From: Verrucomicrobiales bacterium
Lineage (GTDB): Bacteria > Verrucomicrobiota > Verrucomicrobiia > Verrucomicrobiales > DEV007
Direction of reading: 5' to 3'
DNA: 8,930 bases
Assembly: GCA_007123695.1 (NCBI GenBank)
Contig: SLGN01000572.1
Span: 1 to 8,930, forward strand
Part shown: piece by piece, positions 1 through 6,196 of the stretch
Layout of the letters: each line of letters begins with the position of its first letter
Position numbering within the stretch: the stretch's first letter is position 1
Made by a program: the position numbers and the translations under genes
Notes under the pieces: model-generated
Told to the model about the DNA's origin: nothing
The model's database searches: none
Seen by the model: the letters and a program-made list of their open reading frames with translations, nothing else

Positions 1-1156
1 CGAGGGAAGTCGTGTAGCGCAAGGCCTCAGCCAGTGGAACGTTCGTGAGACGAAGGGAAATTCGAGTGTCGGCAGCGCCGCCCATGCCACCGCCACCCAT
101 GCCACCGCCCTCGAACCCGCCGAAGGCATCGCCGCCAGCGTCGGCCTCTGCGGCAGGGGCGGCACCCATACCCCCACCGGGACCCGCATCGATGATGATG
201 TTGACACCCTTTTTCGAAACGTCGGGCTCGTTGACATCGAGTTCGATGGACCGCGACCGAAGGAAATCGATAGCGTCCGAAAGGGGCGTGTCGGCGAACT
301 CGACGTTCGGAAGGATGATTGTTTTGAGTTTTTCCTCATTCCGGCGGATGTCGGCGGTGACGTTGTCGGTCGGAAGCTCGATCGGCCCGCTCTCCAAACT
401 GGCCGGAACCGGAGTCTCCCACCCTGCGGCGATCTCGCGCATCATCTTCGCGCGAGTGTGGTTGTAGGCCTGGTCGTAGTAATCGAGCTTGTAGCGCTCG
501 TTCTTCTCCATCCCGCGTCGGGCGGCAGTATTGTAACGGTCGTCGTTGAGCGCTTTGTTGTACTCCCGGTCGGCACGGTCGTAGTCGCCGAGCAGGATGT
601 ATCCCTCGGCCGTCTTCAGAGCGAGCTTGACGCGGCGAACCCGCTCCAGGTGGGACGGCGTGAGAGCCGGAGAGTAGTAATCGGGATCGTTGAGCCGCTC
701 AAGGAGCCGCTTGGCGTCGATGTTGTCGGGATCGATGCTGGGTTGGAGCACGTCCTCGACAAGGGCAAGAGCCTCAGGGTAGCGCCCCTCTTCGGCACGC
801 TCGGTGGCAAGAAGAACGCTGGCACGGGAAAATTGCCGGATGTAGGCACGGCGGCGCTGCTCCGTCATCGGAGCGTCGGGCAGAAGATCGAGCGCGTTTC
901 GGTATTGGTCGATGGCCCCTTGATAGTCGCCGTCCGCCATGAGTTGGGAACCCCTAAGAGCGGCTTCGTCAGCCTTCTTGACGTTCTCCTGCAGACGGAT
1001 GACGTAGTTCGTGGCGATTCCAGGCACCCCGCCACCACCAGCGCCCCCGTACCCTCCGGGTCCGGCTAGCGCATTGCCGGCGGCGAGCAGCCCGACAGCG
1101 ACGACAGCTGCCTCGGCACCGACCGGAACGAATCCCTTCAATCCTCTCATCTTCAT
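1..1156 (-). CDS. Amuc_1098-family secretin (PilQ-like) of a verrucomicrobial type IV pilus-like system, N-terminal part, 3' end outside window
   Basis: The visible 385 residues are the periplasmic part of an outer-membrane secretin; the pore-forming C-terminal barrel lies beyond the left edge. Residues 1-31 look like a signal peptide, with likely cleavage after NALA and a Gly-rich mature start. TPR-like helical repeats follow at about 66-95 (GDYQGAIDQYRNAL), 104-138 and 178-212 (GDYDRADREYNKAL). From about 278 there is an N0/STN-like module: ILPNVEFADTPLSDAIDFLR, then GVNIIID, then ISLRLTNVPLAEALRY, the typical secretin N-domain signature. A Gly/Met/Ala-rich insert at 325-362 splits this module. 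The start at 1156 is chosen because AAGGAG lies 8 bases upstream; an in-frame ATG at 1150 is the alternative. It is the last visible gene of the cluster, 84 bases after the Amuc_1099-like gene. In classical systems PilQ is the outer-membrane exit channel and docks with PilP. The family call rests on the TPR plus N0 layout and on gene order; the barrel was not seen. Confidence 0.85.
   Translation of the reverse strand, partial: MKMRGLKGFVPVGAEAAVVAVGLLAAGNALAGPGGYGGAGGGGVPGIATNYVIRLQENVKKADEAALRGSQLMADGDYQGAIDQYRNALDLLPDAPMTEQRRRAYIRQFSRASVLLATERAEEGRYPEALALVEDVLQPSIDPDNIDAKRLLERLNDPDYYSPALTPSHLERVRRVKLALKTAEGYILLGDYDRADREYNKALNDDRYNTAARRGMEKNERYKLDYYDQAYNHTRAKMMREIAAGWETPVPASLESGPIELPTDNVTADIRRNEEKLKTIILPNVEFADTPLSDAIDFLRSRSIELDVNEPDVSKKGVNIIIDAGPGGGMGAAPAAEADAGGDAFGGFEGGGMGGGGMGGAADTRISLRLTNVPLAEALRYTTSL
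81..110. repeat. 15-bp tandem repeat encoding Gly/Met-rich linker in the secretin
   Basis: The 13-base word CCCATGCCACCGC occurs at 81-93 and again at 96-108, a period of 15 bases. Read on the minus strand it encodes the GGGMGGGGMGG part of the Gly-rich insert (about residues 349-360) inside the N0-like domain of the secretin. The in-frame period means that copy-number change would lengthen or shorten the linker by five residues without breaking the reading frame. Confidence 0.7.
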
Positions 1157-1164
1157 AAAAAAAG

Positions 1165-1170
1165 CTCCTT
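1165..1170 (-). promoter_or_regulatory. Strong Shine-Dalgarno of the secretin gene
   Basis: AAGGAG on the minus strand lies 8 bases before the ATG at 1156, separated by a T-rich spacer. It decides the start over the in-frame ATG at 1150. The other genes of the cluster have weak or no purine-rich ribosome sites, so this one stands out. Confidence 0.8.
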
Positions 1171-1180
1171 CAAGCGGTTG

Positions 1181-1199
1181 GAGACGCCTTTTGCGCCTC
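1181..1199 (-). other. Stem-loop in the secretin mRNA leader
   Basis: On the minus strand GAGGCGC and GCGTCTC form a 7-bp stem (one G-U pair) with a 5-base AAAAG loop. It sits between the candidate promoter at 1208-1237 and the Shine-Dalgarno at 1165-1170. No T-run follows it, so a Rho-independent terminator is unlikely; a 5' stabilising hairpin or an intercistronic processing site would fit. Its role is inferred from position only. Confidence 0.4.
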
Positions 1200-1207
1200 G
1201 GGGTGGA

Positions 1208-1237
1208 ATCAAAAACAGAATTTTGTCTCAATGTCAA
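1208..1237 (-). promoter_or_regulatory. Candidate internal sigma70-type promoter for the secretin gene
   Basis: On the minus strand a perfect -35 hexamer TTGACA (1237-1232) is followed after 18 bases by TTTGAT (1213-1208), a 4/6 match to TATAAT. It lies just after the stop of the Amuc_1099-like gene, in a notably AT-rich patch of an otherwise GC-rich operon. The -10 element is weak, so this is a candidate only. Confidence 0.4.
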
Positions 1238-1240
1238 CTC

Positions 1241-2206
1241 TTACTTCTTAGGAATCTCCACGGTCACCTCCGGTTCGGTGCCGGTCTGGTAGGTGATGGT
1301 GACCGAATTCTCCTCCACCTTGACGACCCGGTACTTCGTATCCGGGTCGATTACGAGGTTGAAGGTCTCGCCCTCCTTGACGAATTCCTGAAAGCCCGGG
1401 TCGAGCTCGAACTTCATTTCGGCGAAGTAGGTGGGAATCGGCGTATCGACGTTGCGGACGAGGATATGGGTCTCGTTCTTCGGCAGATAGGTGATGGTCA
1501 ACTCCGAAACATCCACGGGAATGCCGTTCCGAACTTCGCTCTTCTCCTCGAAGGACTCGACCCGGAACTGCTCGTCATTGGAGATTTCCCCCACCCGCAT
1601 CAGGAAGGTGTCGCGCTGGGGCCAGCGCCGCGTCGGGACGCGGGCGATCTGGAAACGCTCGGCATCCGGTCTCGCAGCGAACTTTAGGCCGTAGACCTCC
1701 TGCTGGCGCGAGGCGAAGATGAGCTTTTCGGCGTAGGGCGGGTGCGACTTGGGATCGTTGGGGTCGGTCTTGGCCTCCCACTCGGCGAGGTTGGGGAACC
1801 CGTCGCCGTCGGGATCCTGGTTGAGGACGCCGGCATTGAGGAAGTCCAGATTGTTGCTCATCAGCCACTGGTTGGAAACCGGCGGGCGAAGCAGTGGAGC
1901 GTTGGGATCGAGCATGTCGATGAGGATGCCCCGGGCTTCCACGATCGGAATTGAGACGAAGAGGGGTACCGGCTTGGGGGCGGCTCCCTTGACGGGATTC
2001 GACCAGGTCTGCTTCTTGTCGACGAGGTTCCTCGCGATCTTGGCGATCGGCTCCAGCGTTTCGGGCAACTCGTCGTTCGGTGTCGCCGAGGGAACCACGA
2101 ATTTGTCGGCAAAGCTCATCGATCCAAGCGAGAGCACAACCGAGACTGCGGTCACGACGACCCCCACCGCGAGGAGAACGAGTTTGTCCCAGGATTTTGC
2201 GCTCAT
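1241..2206 (-). CDS. Amuc_1099-family pilus-like system protein, membrane-anchored, possible PilP counterpart
   Basis: A 321-residue bitopic protein. A short cytoplasmic start (MSAKSWDK) leads into one membrane segment at about 9-30; the rest should be periplasmic. Residues 131-142 (DPDGDGFPNLAE) fit a 12-residue EF-hand-like calcium loop: Asp131, Asp133, Asp135, Gly136, Asn139 and Glu142 are in the expected places. The flanking sequence (WEAKTDPNDP) resembles thrombospondin type 3 repeats. The C-terminal 50 residues (VKEGETFNLVID, YRVVKVEENSVTITY) look like a small beta domain reminiscent of the PilP C-terminal domain that docks to the secretin; this is my inference from a short pattern plus gene order. 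The start overlaps the stop of the upstream gene by four bases (ATGA), implying coupled translation. The family call rests mainly on position between the Amuc_1100-like and secretin genes. Confidence 0.78.
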   Translation of the reverse strand: MSAKSWDKLVLLAVGVVVTAVSVVLSLGSMSFADKFVVPSATPNDELPETLEPIAKIARNLVDKKQTWSNPVKGAAPKPVPLFVSIPIVEARGILIDMLDPNAPLLRPPVSNQWLMSNNLDFLNAGVLNQDPDGDGFPNLAEWEAKTDPNDPKSHPPYAEKLIFASRQQEVYGLKFAARPDAERFQIARVPTRRWPQRDTFLMRVGEISNDEQFRVESFEEKSEVRNGIPVDVSELTITYLPKNETHILVRNVDTPIPTYFAEMKFELDPGFQEFVKEGETFNLVIDPDTKYRVVKVEENSVTITYQTGTEPEVTVEIPKK

Positions 2207-3213
2207 TGTCCGTCTTGGCTTGTCGTGCTTGCGGTCGGGTCGGAGTCGGCACCATCGACTTTGTCCCCTCCCACGAATCTAGTTATGTCAACAACGAGGA
2301 AGACCTTCAGCCTCTCCTCGCCCATGAGAACTCTCGCATCCTCGTCTGCCTTGATGAAACCGGCCTCGCGGGCACGCCGCGCCACATCCTCTTCGGAGGC
2401 GTCGCCTTCACGCCACTCGTTGATCATGTCGTTGGAAGCGATCTCCTTGGTCTCGGGATTCTCCCACTTTTCGAAGCGGGCGTCATCATCGACGAGCTTG
2501 GGCGGTCCCTCCTGCAGCGTGCTGCGGACCTTGAGAACGCGAACAATGTAGAAGAAATCGCGGTCGTTGGCGAGTTCATTGAGAAACTGCTGGAAGGCGT
2601 CGTGGGAGGCGACGAACTGGAGGCGAACGGGATATTTATGGACGACGCGGTCGTCGAAGCTGGCCGGGGCGCCCGACTCCCCCGGAATGGAATCCCGACG
2701 GAAGCTCTCCAACTTCTCGACCCCGCAGGCGATCAGCTGGCGAAGAAGCCGGTCGATCGCCTCGAGACCGTAGTCGAGCACGGGAACCAGTTCCGGGGCG
2801 GGAACAGTGTTCGCGTACTTGTCGAAGCCGAGCTGGAAGTCGGCGCCATCCTCGATCTCAAGCCCGCCGTCGCGTGCGGCCTTGCGAAACTCCTCCACCC
2901 TTTGCCGCACGTTGCGTTGGAATTGGGTGTTGGGAATTCCGGTGTTCAGCTCGCGCTGGAACGAATCGAGAGTCTTGCGGAGCTCGGCAACCGAGGCCCG
3001 GTAGCTCTCCACCTTTCCGGCGAGGGCTTCGGCATTCTCCTGCTTGGGATAGGGCACGCGGCTCTCCAGGCTCTGGATCGCACCGACCTTGGAATCCCAG
3101 CCCTCCATGGCCTCGACGTAGGCGGAGCGGCTGGAGAGGGCGTAGAAGCCGCCTCCCGCGAGGACGAGCGCGGCAAAAAATCCGTAGATGGAAAGCCAGA
3201 TTTTGGGTTTCAT
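2203..3213 (-). CDS. Amuc_1100-family pilus-like protein (PilO-like)
   Basis: A 336-residue protein with a single membrane segment at about 6-26, preceded by MKPK and followed by a coiled-coil helix at about 35-115 (repeated charged heptads such as ESYRASVAELRKTLDSFQRE). A mixed alpha/beta region follows at about 190-312 (YPVRLQFVASHDAFQQFLNELA, then FYIVRVLKVR, then GEERLKVFLVVDITRF). This is the layout of PilO: short cytoplasmic tail, membrane helix, coiled coil, ferredoxin-like domain. The last 20 residues are polar and probably disordered. The Akkermansia homologue Amuc_1100 (about 317 residues) is reported as abundant in outer-membrane preparations and as a TLR2 agonist; whether that applies here is unknown. 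The start lies 37 bases after the PilM/N-like stop with only a weak GAAGAG purine stretch, and the end overlaps the next gene by ATGA. Confidence 0.85.
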   Translation of the reverse strand: MKPKIWLSIYGFFAALVLAGGGFYALSSRSAYVEAMEGWDSKVGAIQSLESRVPYPKQENAEALAGKVESYRASVAELRKTLDSFQRELNTGIPNTQFQRNVRQRVEEFRKAARDGGLEIEDGADFQLGFDKYANTVPAPELVPVLDYGLEAIDRLLRQLIACGVEKLESFRRDSIPGESGAPASFDDRVVHKYPVRLQFVASHDAFQQFLNELANDRDFFYIVRVLKVRSTLQEGPPKLVDDDARFEKWENPETKEIASNDMINEWREGDASEEDVARRAREAGFIKADEDARVLMGEERLKVFLVVDITRFVGGDKVDGADSDPTASTTSQDGQ

Positions 3214-3250
3214 TGAGGGCTGTTTCTCTTCGTCGCTTGCGTCGGGGATT

Positions 3251-4990
3251 CTACTTGGTGAAGCGGACTTGGTTCTCCTCGGGGAGAGGAAGGCTCATCT
3301 GGAAGGGATAGGCGAAACGGTCGTTGCCGGTCCCGGCATCCACCTTGACAACTTCGCTGATGTCGATCTCCCCGAGGTCGAAGAAGGTCTCTCCGCCGCT
3401 CTCGACGTCGCCCTTGAGTCCCTTGAAGTAGTCGTAGACCACCTGCGAGCCCTGCGGGTTCTCCCTCCAAAGCCCTTCGACGGAGAAGGAATCGATGACG
3501 GACTCGTCCTCGGGCACCACGGCATCGAACTCGGCGGAAGCATCCTCCACAAGGGGGCGCCCGTCCGAGAGAGGTTCGAGGACGGTCATGTGGATAAGGT
3601 CGTTTTGCAGCTTGCTGCCGAGGTAGTTGAAGACCCTGACCCAGTAGACGCGATGACGCACGGATTCGACGTAGGGCTTCTGCTCGGCGTCGATTTCGGC
3701 GATCTGCGCCTCGAGCGTTTGGATCTCCTTACCGAATCTGTCGAGCGTTTCGAATTTGCCCCGGATGCCCTCGGCCTTTGCGTTCGCGATTTCGGCACCG
3801 CGGGTGTAGTGGAAGCCGACACAGCCGAGGAGGGCTGCGAGGGCGACGAGAGCGAAAACCAAGGCGGGCTTCCTCGAATCCAAGTCGCGTGCCTCGCTCA
3901 CCGACGTGGGGATCAGCTCGACCCGTGCCGGAACTGCACCGGCACGAGCGAGGGCGCTGCCGACGAGATCGCCAAACTGATGCCCTTGGGAAGCGGCCAG
4001 TTCAGCCACGGCACCCTTGGCCACGGTGACGTTGCGGAAGGGATTGAAGTGATCGACAGGCAGATTCAGCTTCTCCGCGAAGAATTCGCGGATGAAGGGG
4101 AGCCCTGCGGTTGCCCCGCTGAGGAGAATGAAGGAAGGGGCGGTGCCTCCCTGCTGGCTGCGGAAGAAGGTGATCGTGCGCATCACCTCCGAATGCAGAC
4201 GGGTGAGGGAATTTCGCACCACCTTGGAGATGGCGGCGATCTCGGGATCCTCGTGGTCGGCGTATGGGCCCCCGAGGGCGACGAAGCCGTCGAGGACCTT
4301 GCGCTGGTCGGCCGAGCCGAAGTCGGTGCCGAACTCCTTGGCGATGGCCCGGGAGATGTCGGCACCGCCGATCTTGACGGTGCGGACGAAAAAGCGACCA
4401 CCCTCCATGAAAATCATGTCGGTGGTGCGGGCACCGATGTCGACGAGCAGAGTGGTGCCCTCGAGATCGGAGTAGTTGAAACGCAGCGCGTTGAATAGGG
4501 CGATGGGGGAGATTTCAGCCCCTTGGGACTTGATCCCGGCCCCCTGCACAAGGTCGTCAATCTCGGCGAGTTCGTCGGACTTGATCGCCGCGAGCGCCAC
4601 CTCGATCTCGATGTCGTCGGGCTCCCCCATGAGCTGGTAGCCCCACGCGACCTCGTTGATCGGGTAGGGAACCTGCTGCTGGGCTTCGAACTCGACGATC
4701 TGATCGACCTGGGCCCCGTCAAGGGCGGGAAGGCTGGCGAACTTTATGAGGACCGGGAAGGAGGAAATGACATATCCGGTCTTCGCCCCTTTCATCTTGA
4801 GGGCGCCCACCACCTCCTTGACCGCCTCCCCGGCTTGGGAGGAACGCGCTCCGTCGTCGCCGGGATCGCCCACGAAGTCTCTCCGCTCCAGCTTTTCGAG
4901 GCGAAGACCGCCATCGCCGGTCTTGGAGAAGACGGCACCGGTGACTTGCTGGGAACCGAGACTGAGGGAGAAGATCTTTTCGTCCGCCAT
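3251..4990 (-). CDS. Amuc_1101-family PilM-like ATPase fused to a PilN-like membrane domain
   Basis: A 579-residue protein. Residues 1-345 are an actin/FtsA-fold PilM: FSLSLGSQQVTGAV as the phosphate-1 strand, a PilM-type segment IVEFEAQQQVPYPINEVAW at 98-116, LLVDIGARTTDMIF at 181-194 as phosphate-2, and LLSGATAGLPFIREFF at 289-304 as the adenosine motif. Residues 356-374 (RVELIPTSVSEARDLDSRK) resemble the conserved cytoplasmic N-terminus of PilN (NLLP-type motif). A membrane helix follows at 376-394, then a coiled coil at 398-440 and a C-terminal domain to 579, about the length of PilN. In classical systems PilM binds the PilN tail as a separate protein; here the two appear covalently joined. 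The start at 4990 (MADEKIF) is chosen because an upstream extension would cover the whole Amuc_1102-like gene in another frame. No clear Shine-Dalgarno precedes it. The gap to the upstream gene is 44 bases. Confidence 0.9.
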   Translation of the reverse strand: MADEKIFSLSLGSQQVTGAVFSKTGDGGLRLEKLERRDFVGDPGDDGARSSQAGEAVKEVVGALKMKGAKTGYVISSFPVLIKFASLPALDGAQVDQIVEFEAQQQVPYPINEVAWGYQLMGEPDDIEIEVALAAIKSDELAEIDDLVQGAGIKSQGAEISPIALFNALRFNYSDLEGTTLLVDIGARTTDMIFMEGGRFFVRTVKIGGADISRAIAKEFGTDFGSADQRKVLDGFVALGGPYADHEDPEIAAISKVVRNSLTRLHSEVMRTITFFRSQQGGTAPSFILLSGATAGLPFIREFFAEKLNLPVDHFNPFRNVTVAKGAVAELAASQGHQFGDLVGSALARAGAVPARVELIPTSVSEARDLDSRKPALVFALVALAALLGCVGFHYTRGAEIANAKAEGIRGKFETLDRFGKEIQTLEAQIAEIDAEQKPYVESVRHRVYWVRVFNYLGSKLQNDLIHMTVLEPLSDGRPLVEDASAEFDAVVPEDESVIDSFSVEGLWRENPQGSQVVYDYFKGLKGDVESGGETFFDLGEIDISEVVKVDAGTGNDRFAYPFQMSLPLPEENQVRFTK

Positions 4991-5034
4991 GGATTTCTTT
5001 TGAAGGGAGGAGGGTTCCTGAAGCTGCGGGGCTC

Positions 5035-5637
5035 TCAGCGCGAAGAGCGGTCCACCTCCGCATAGCGGTCGATCCAAAGGAGGGCAAAGGGCGTGTCGGC
5101 CTTTCCGAGAACACCCGGCTGAGTGCTCAAATTCTGCCAGAAGGACCCGCCCTTGGTCGAGGTTCCGCCGACGACTACGCCATTGTAGATGATCTCTAAC
5201 CCGACGGCCTCGACCGAAGAGGTGTTGAAACGTCGGAAGTCGCCGGTGATCTCGCCGAGGACCGCCGGCGCCACGTAGGCCGCCGAATAGGTCTTGTCGC
5301 GGCACAGGATATTGATGTGCTTGACGTCGCCGGTCAGGCAGCGGACTTGGTTGCTCTGGTCGCGCATAGCCACGTAGTAGCGGAAGAGGAGTTCCTTGAC
5401 CACCGCTTTGCGGTCGCCCGCCACTTCGAATTCGATCTCGATCTCCAGCCAGTCCCTCGGGTTGGGAATGTTCTTCACCTTCACGTCGCCCGCCTGGAAG
5501 TTTGGCGTCTTCTGCGAGAGCAGGGAGGGGCTGGACACCTTGATGTCGCCCATCTTGAGCTGGACGGGCTGTTGCTGCGCTTTGAGGGATGCAGCGGAGA
5601 GGAGGAGTCCGCCGACGAGGAGTGTGAGGGTCTTCAT
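5035..5637 (-). CDS. Amuc_1102-family pilus-like protein, exported
   Basis: A 200-residue protein with a clear signal peptide: MKTL, a hydrophobic core LLVGGLLLSAAS, and likely cleavage after LKA at residue 20, leaving a mature N-terminus QQQPVQLKMG. The mature part is strand-rich (WLEIEIEFEV, KELLFRYYVAM, VEAVGLEIIYNGVVV), which suggests a beta-sandwich; the Akkermansia homologue is, as far as I recall, immunoglobulin-like. Cys100 and Cys112 could pair in the periplasm. It is the first gene of the pilus-like cluster, with a candidate promoter and an A/C-rich leader upstream and no strong Shine-Dalgarno. Its molecular role is not known; export and constant linkage to the PilM-O-Q genes suggest a periplasmic or surface component of the assembly. 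Confidence 0.82.
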   Translation of the reverse strand: MKTLTLLVGGLLLSAASLKAQQQPVQLKMGDIKVSSPSLLSQKTPNFQAGDVKVKNIPNPRDWLEIEIEFEVAGDRKAVVKELLFRYYVAMRDQSNQVRCLTGDVKHINILCRDKTYSAAYVAPAVLGEITGDFRRFNTSSVEAVGLEIIYNGVVVGGTSTKGGSFWQNLSTQPGVLGKADTPFALLWIDRYAEVDRSSR

Positions 5638-5645
5638 CTAGTCTG

Positions 5646-5669
5646 GTTTCGGGTGTTTCGGGTGTTTCC
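5646..5669 (-). repeat. 9-bp tandem repeat in the leader of the pilus-like operon
   Basis: The plus strand shows GTTTCGGGT at 5646-5654 and 5655-5663, followed by a partial copy GTTTCC. On the minus strand this gives an A/C-rich, poorly folding leader built of ACCCGAAAC units, ending 8 bases before the ATG of the Amuc_1102-like gene. It sits where a Shine-Dalgarno would normally lie, and none is visible. Confidence 0.65.
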
Positions 5670-5679
5670 TGACAGCGCG

Positions 5680-5709
5680 ATACTATGATAGGGGTGGGAG
5701 GCTCGTAAA
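5680..5709 (-). promoter_or_regulatory. Candidate promoter of the pilus-like operon
   Basis: On the minus strand TTTACG (5709-5704) and TAGTAT (5685-5680) are separated by 18 bases and lie about 45 bases upstream of the Amuc_1102-like start. An alternative -35 TTGATC lies at 5716-5711, 20 bases from TATCAT. The region follows directly after the pseudogene end. Matches to consensus are moderate, so placement is tentative. Confidence 0.35.
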
Positions 5710-5722
5710 GGATCAAATCGAA

Positions 5723-6102
5723 TCATTGCGCAGATTTTTTCCGGAAGCGGTCGATTGTCTCGGCAATTCCCTGCTCGAAGGGAACGACGCGGCCATCGTG
5801 CAGGGCGCATGCGGGAGCCGTAAGGCGTTGAAGATCCGCCCGATCTTGGCGTCGATGCGGTGGCTGCGGTGGTGGGCCGTGGCGATGCCCTCGGCAGAGC
5901 GCTTGGCCTCGTCGTTGACGTCGCGGGTCCCGACCGTGTTGACGATTCCCCAGTATTCCTCGCGCTGAGCATGCACGAACGGGCCTCCGTGGACTTCGAA
6001 GGTCGAGGGGAGGAGGCTGTCTCCAAGGTGCGACCCGAGAGAGCCCGCACCTCCCGCGACCATCGAGACAGGCTTGCGCGGGCTGGAAGTGGGATCAGGC
6101 AT
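5723..6102 (-). pseudogene. Remnant of UDP-glucuronate decarboxylase (UXS-type NAD-dependent epimerase/dehydratase)
   Basis: Intact relatives are about 310-320 residues and convert UDP-glucuronate to UDP-xylose using NAD. Here only about 125 codons remain. The order is: [17 protein letters not shown], the NAD-binding glycine loop; then directly [10 protein letters not shown] and EEYWGIVN, matching STSEVYGDP and EDYWG, so roughly 85 residues between them are gone; then [10 protein letters not shown], matching the catalytic YDEGKRVAE with Tyr changed to Asn; then IGRIFNA, matching ARIFNTYG. At about 5823 the frame shifts and YGSRMRP continues. At about 5798-5801 it shifts again and [20 protein letters not shown] runs to a TGA at 5723-5725. 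The last part joins the DGRVVSNF region to the enzyme's C-terminal VPLEEGL-type end, so a second block of about 100 residues is missing. The start at 6102 ([10 protein letters not shown]) is the best-placed ATG; 6141 is possible. The decay is seen directly; the exact ancestral substrate is inferred. Confidence 0.82.
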
Positions 6103-6196
6103 TGGGATTTCTCTGGGCTGCAGACGGAGCGGGGAGTTCAACGCATCTTGGAGGAAAGGTCAAACATTTTGCGCCGGGAAACTCGCATTCTCGCAT

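Noticed and set aside
3188..4498. Plus-strand open frame of 436 residues antisense to the PilM/N-like and Amuc_1100-like genes
   Set aside because: It mirrors the codon structure of real minus-strand genes in GC-rich DNA, has no recognisable domain, and runs across a gene boundary.
5646..5669. CRISPR-like or phase-variable repeat array
   Set aside because: Only two and a half 9-bp units, no spacers, and no homopolymer tract in a coding region; kept only as a leader repeat.
4991..5716. In-frame upstream extension of the PilM/N-like gene by 242 residues
   Set aside because: The extension has Arg/Pro/Gly-rich, family-less sequence and covers the entire Amuc_1102-like gene in another frame. PilM homology starts at MADEKIF at 4990.
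5713..6141. Intact small protein of 142 residues in the pseudogene region
   Set aside because: Its start matches UDP-glucuronate decarboxylase only up to RIFNA; the tail after the frameshift has no similarity, while the homologous continuation is found in the other two frames.
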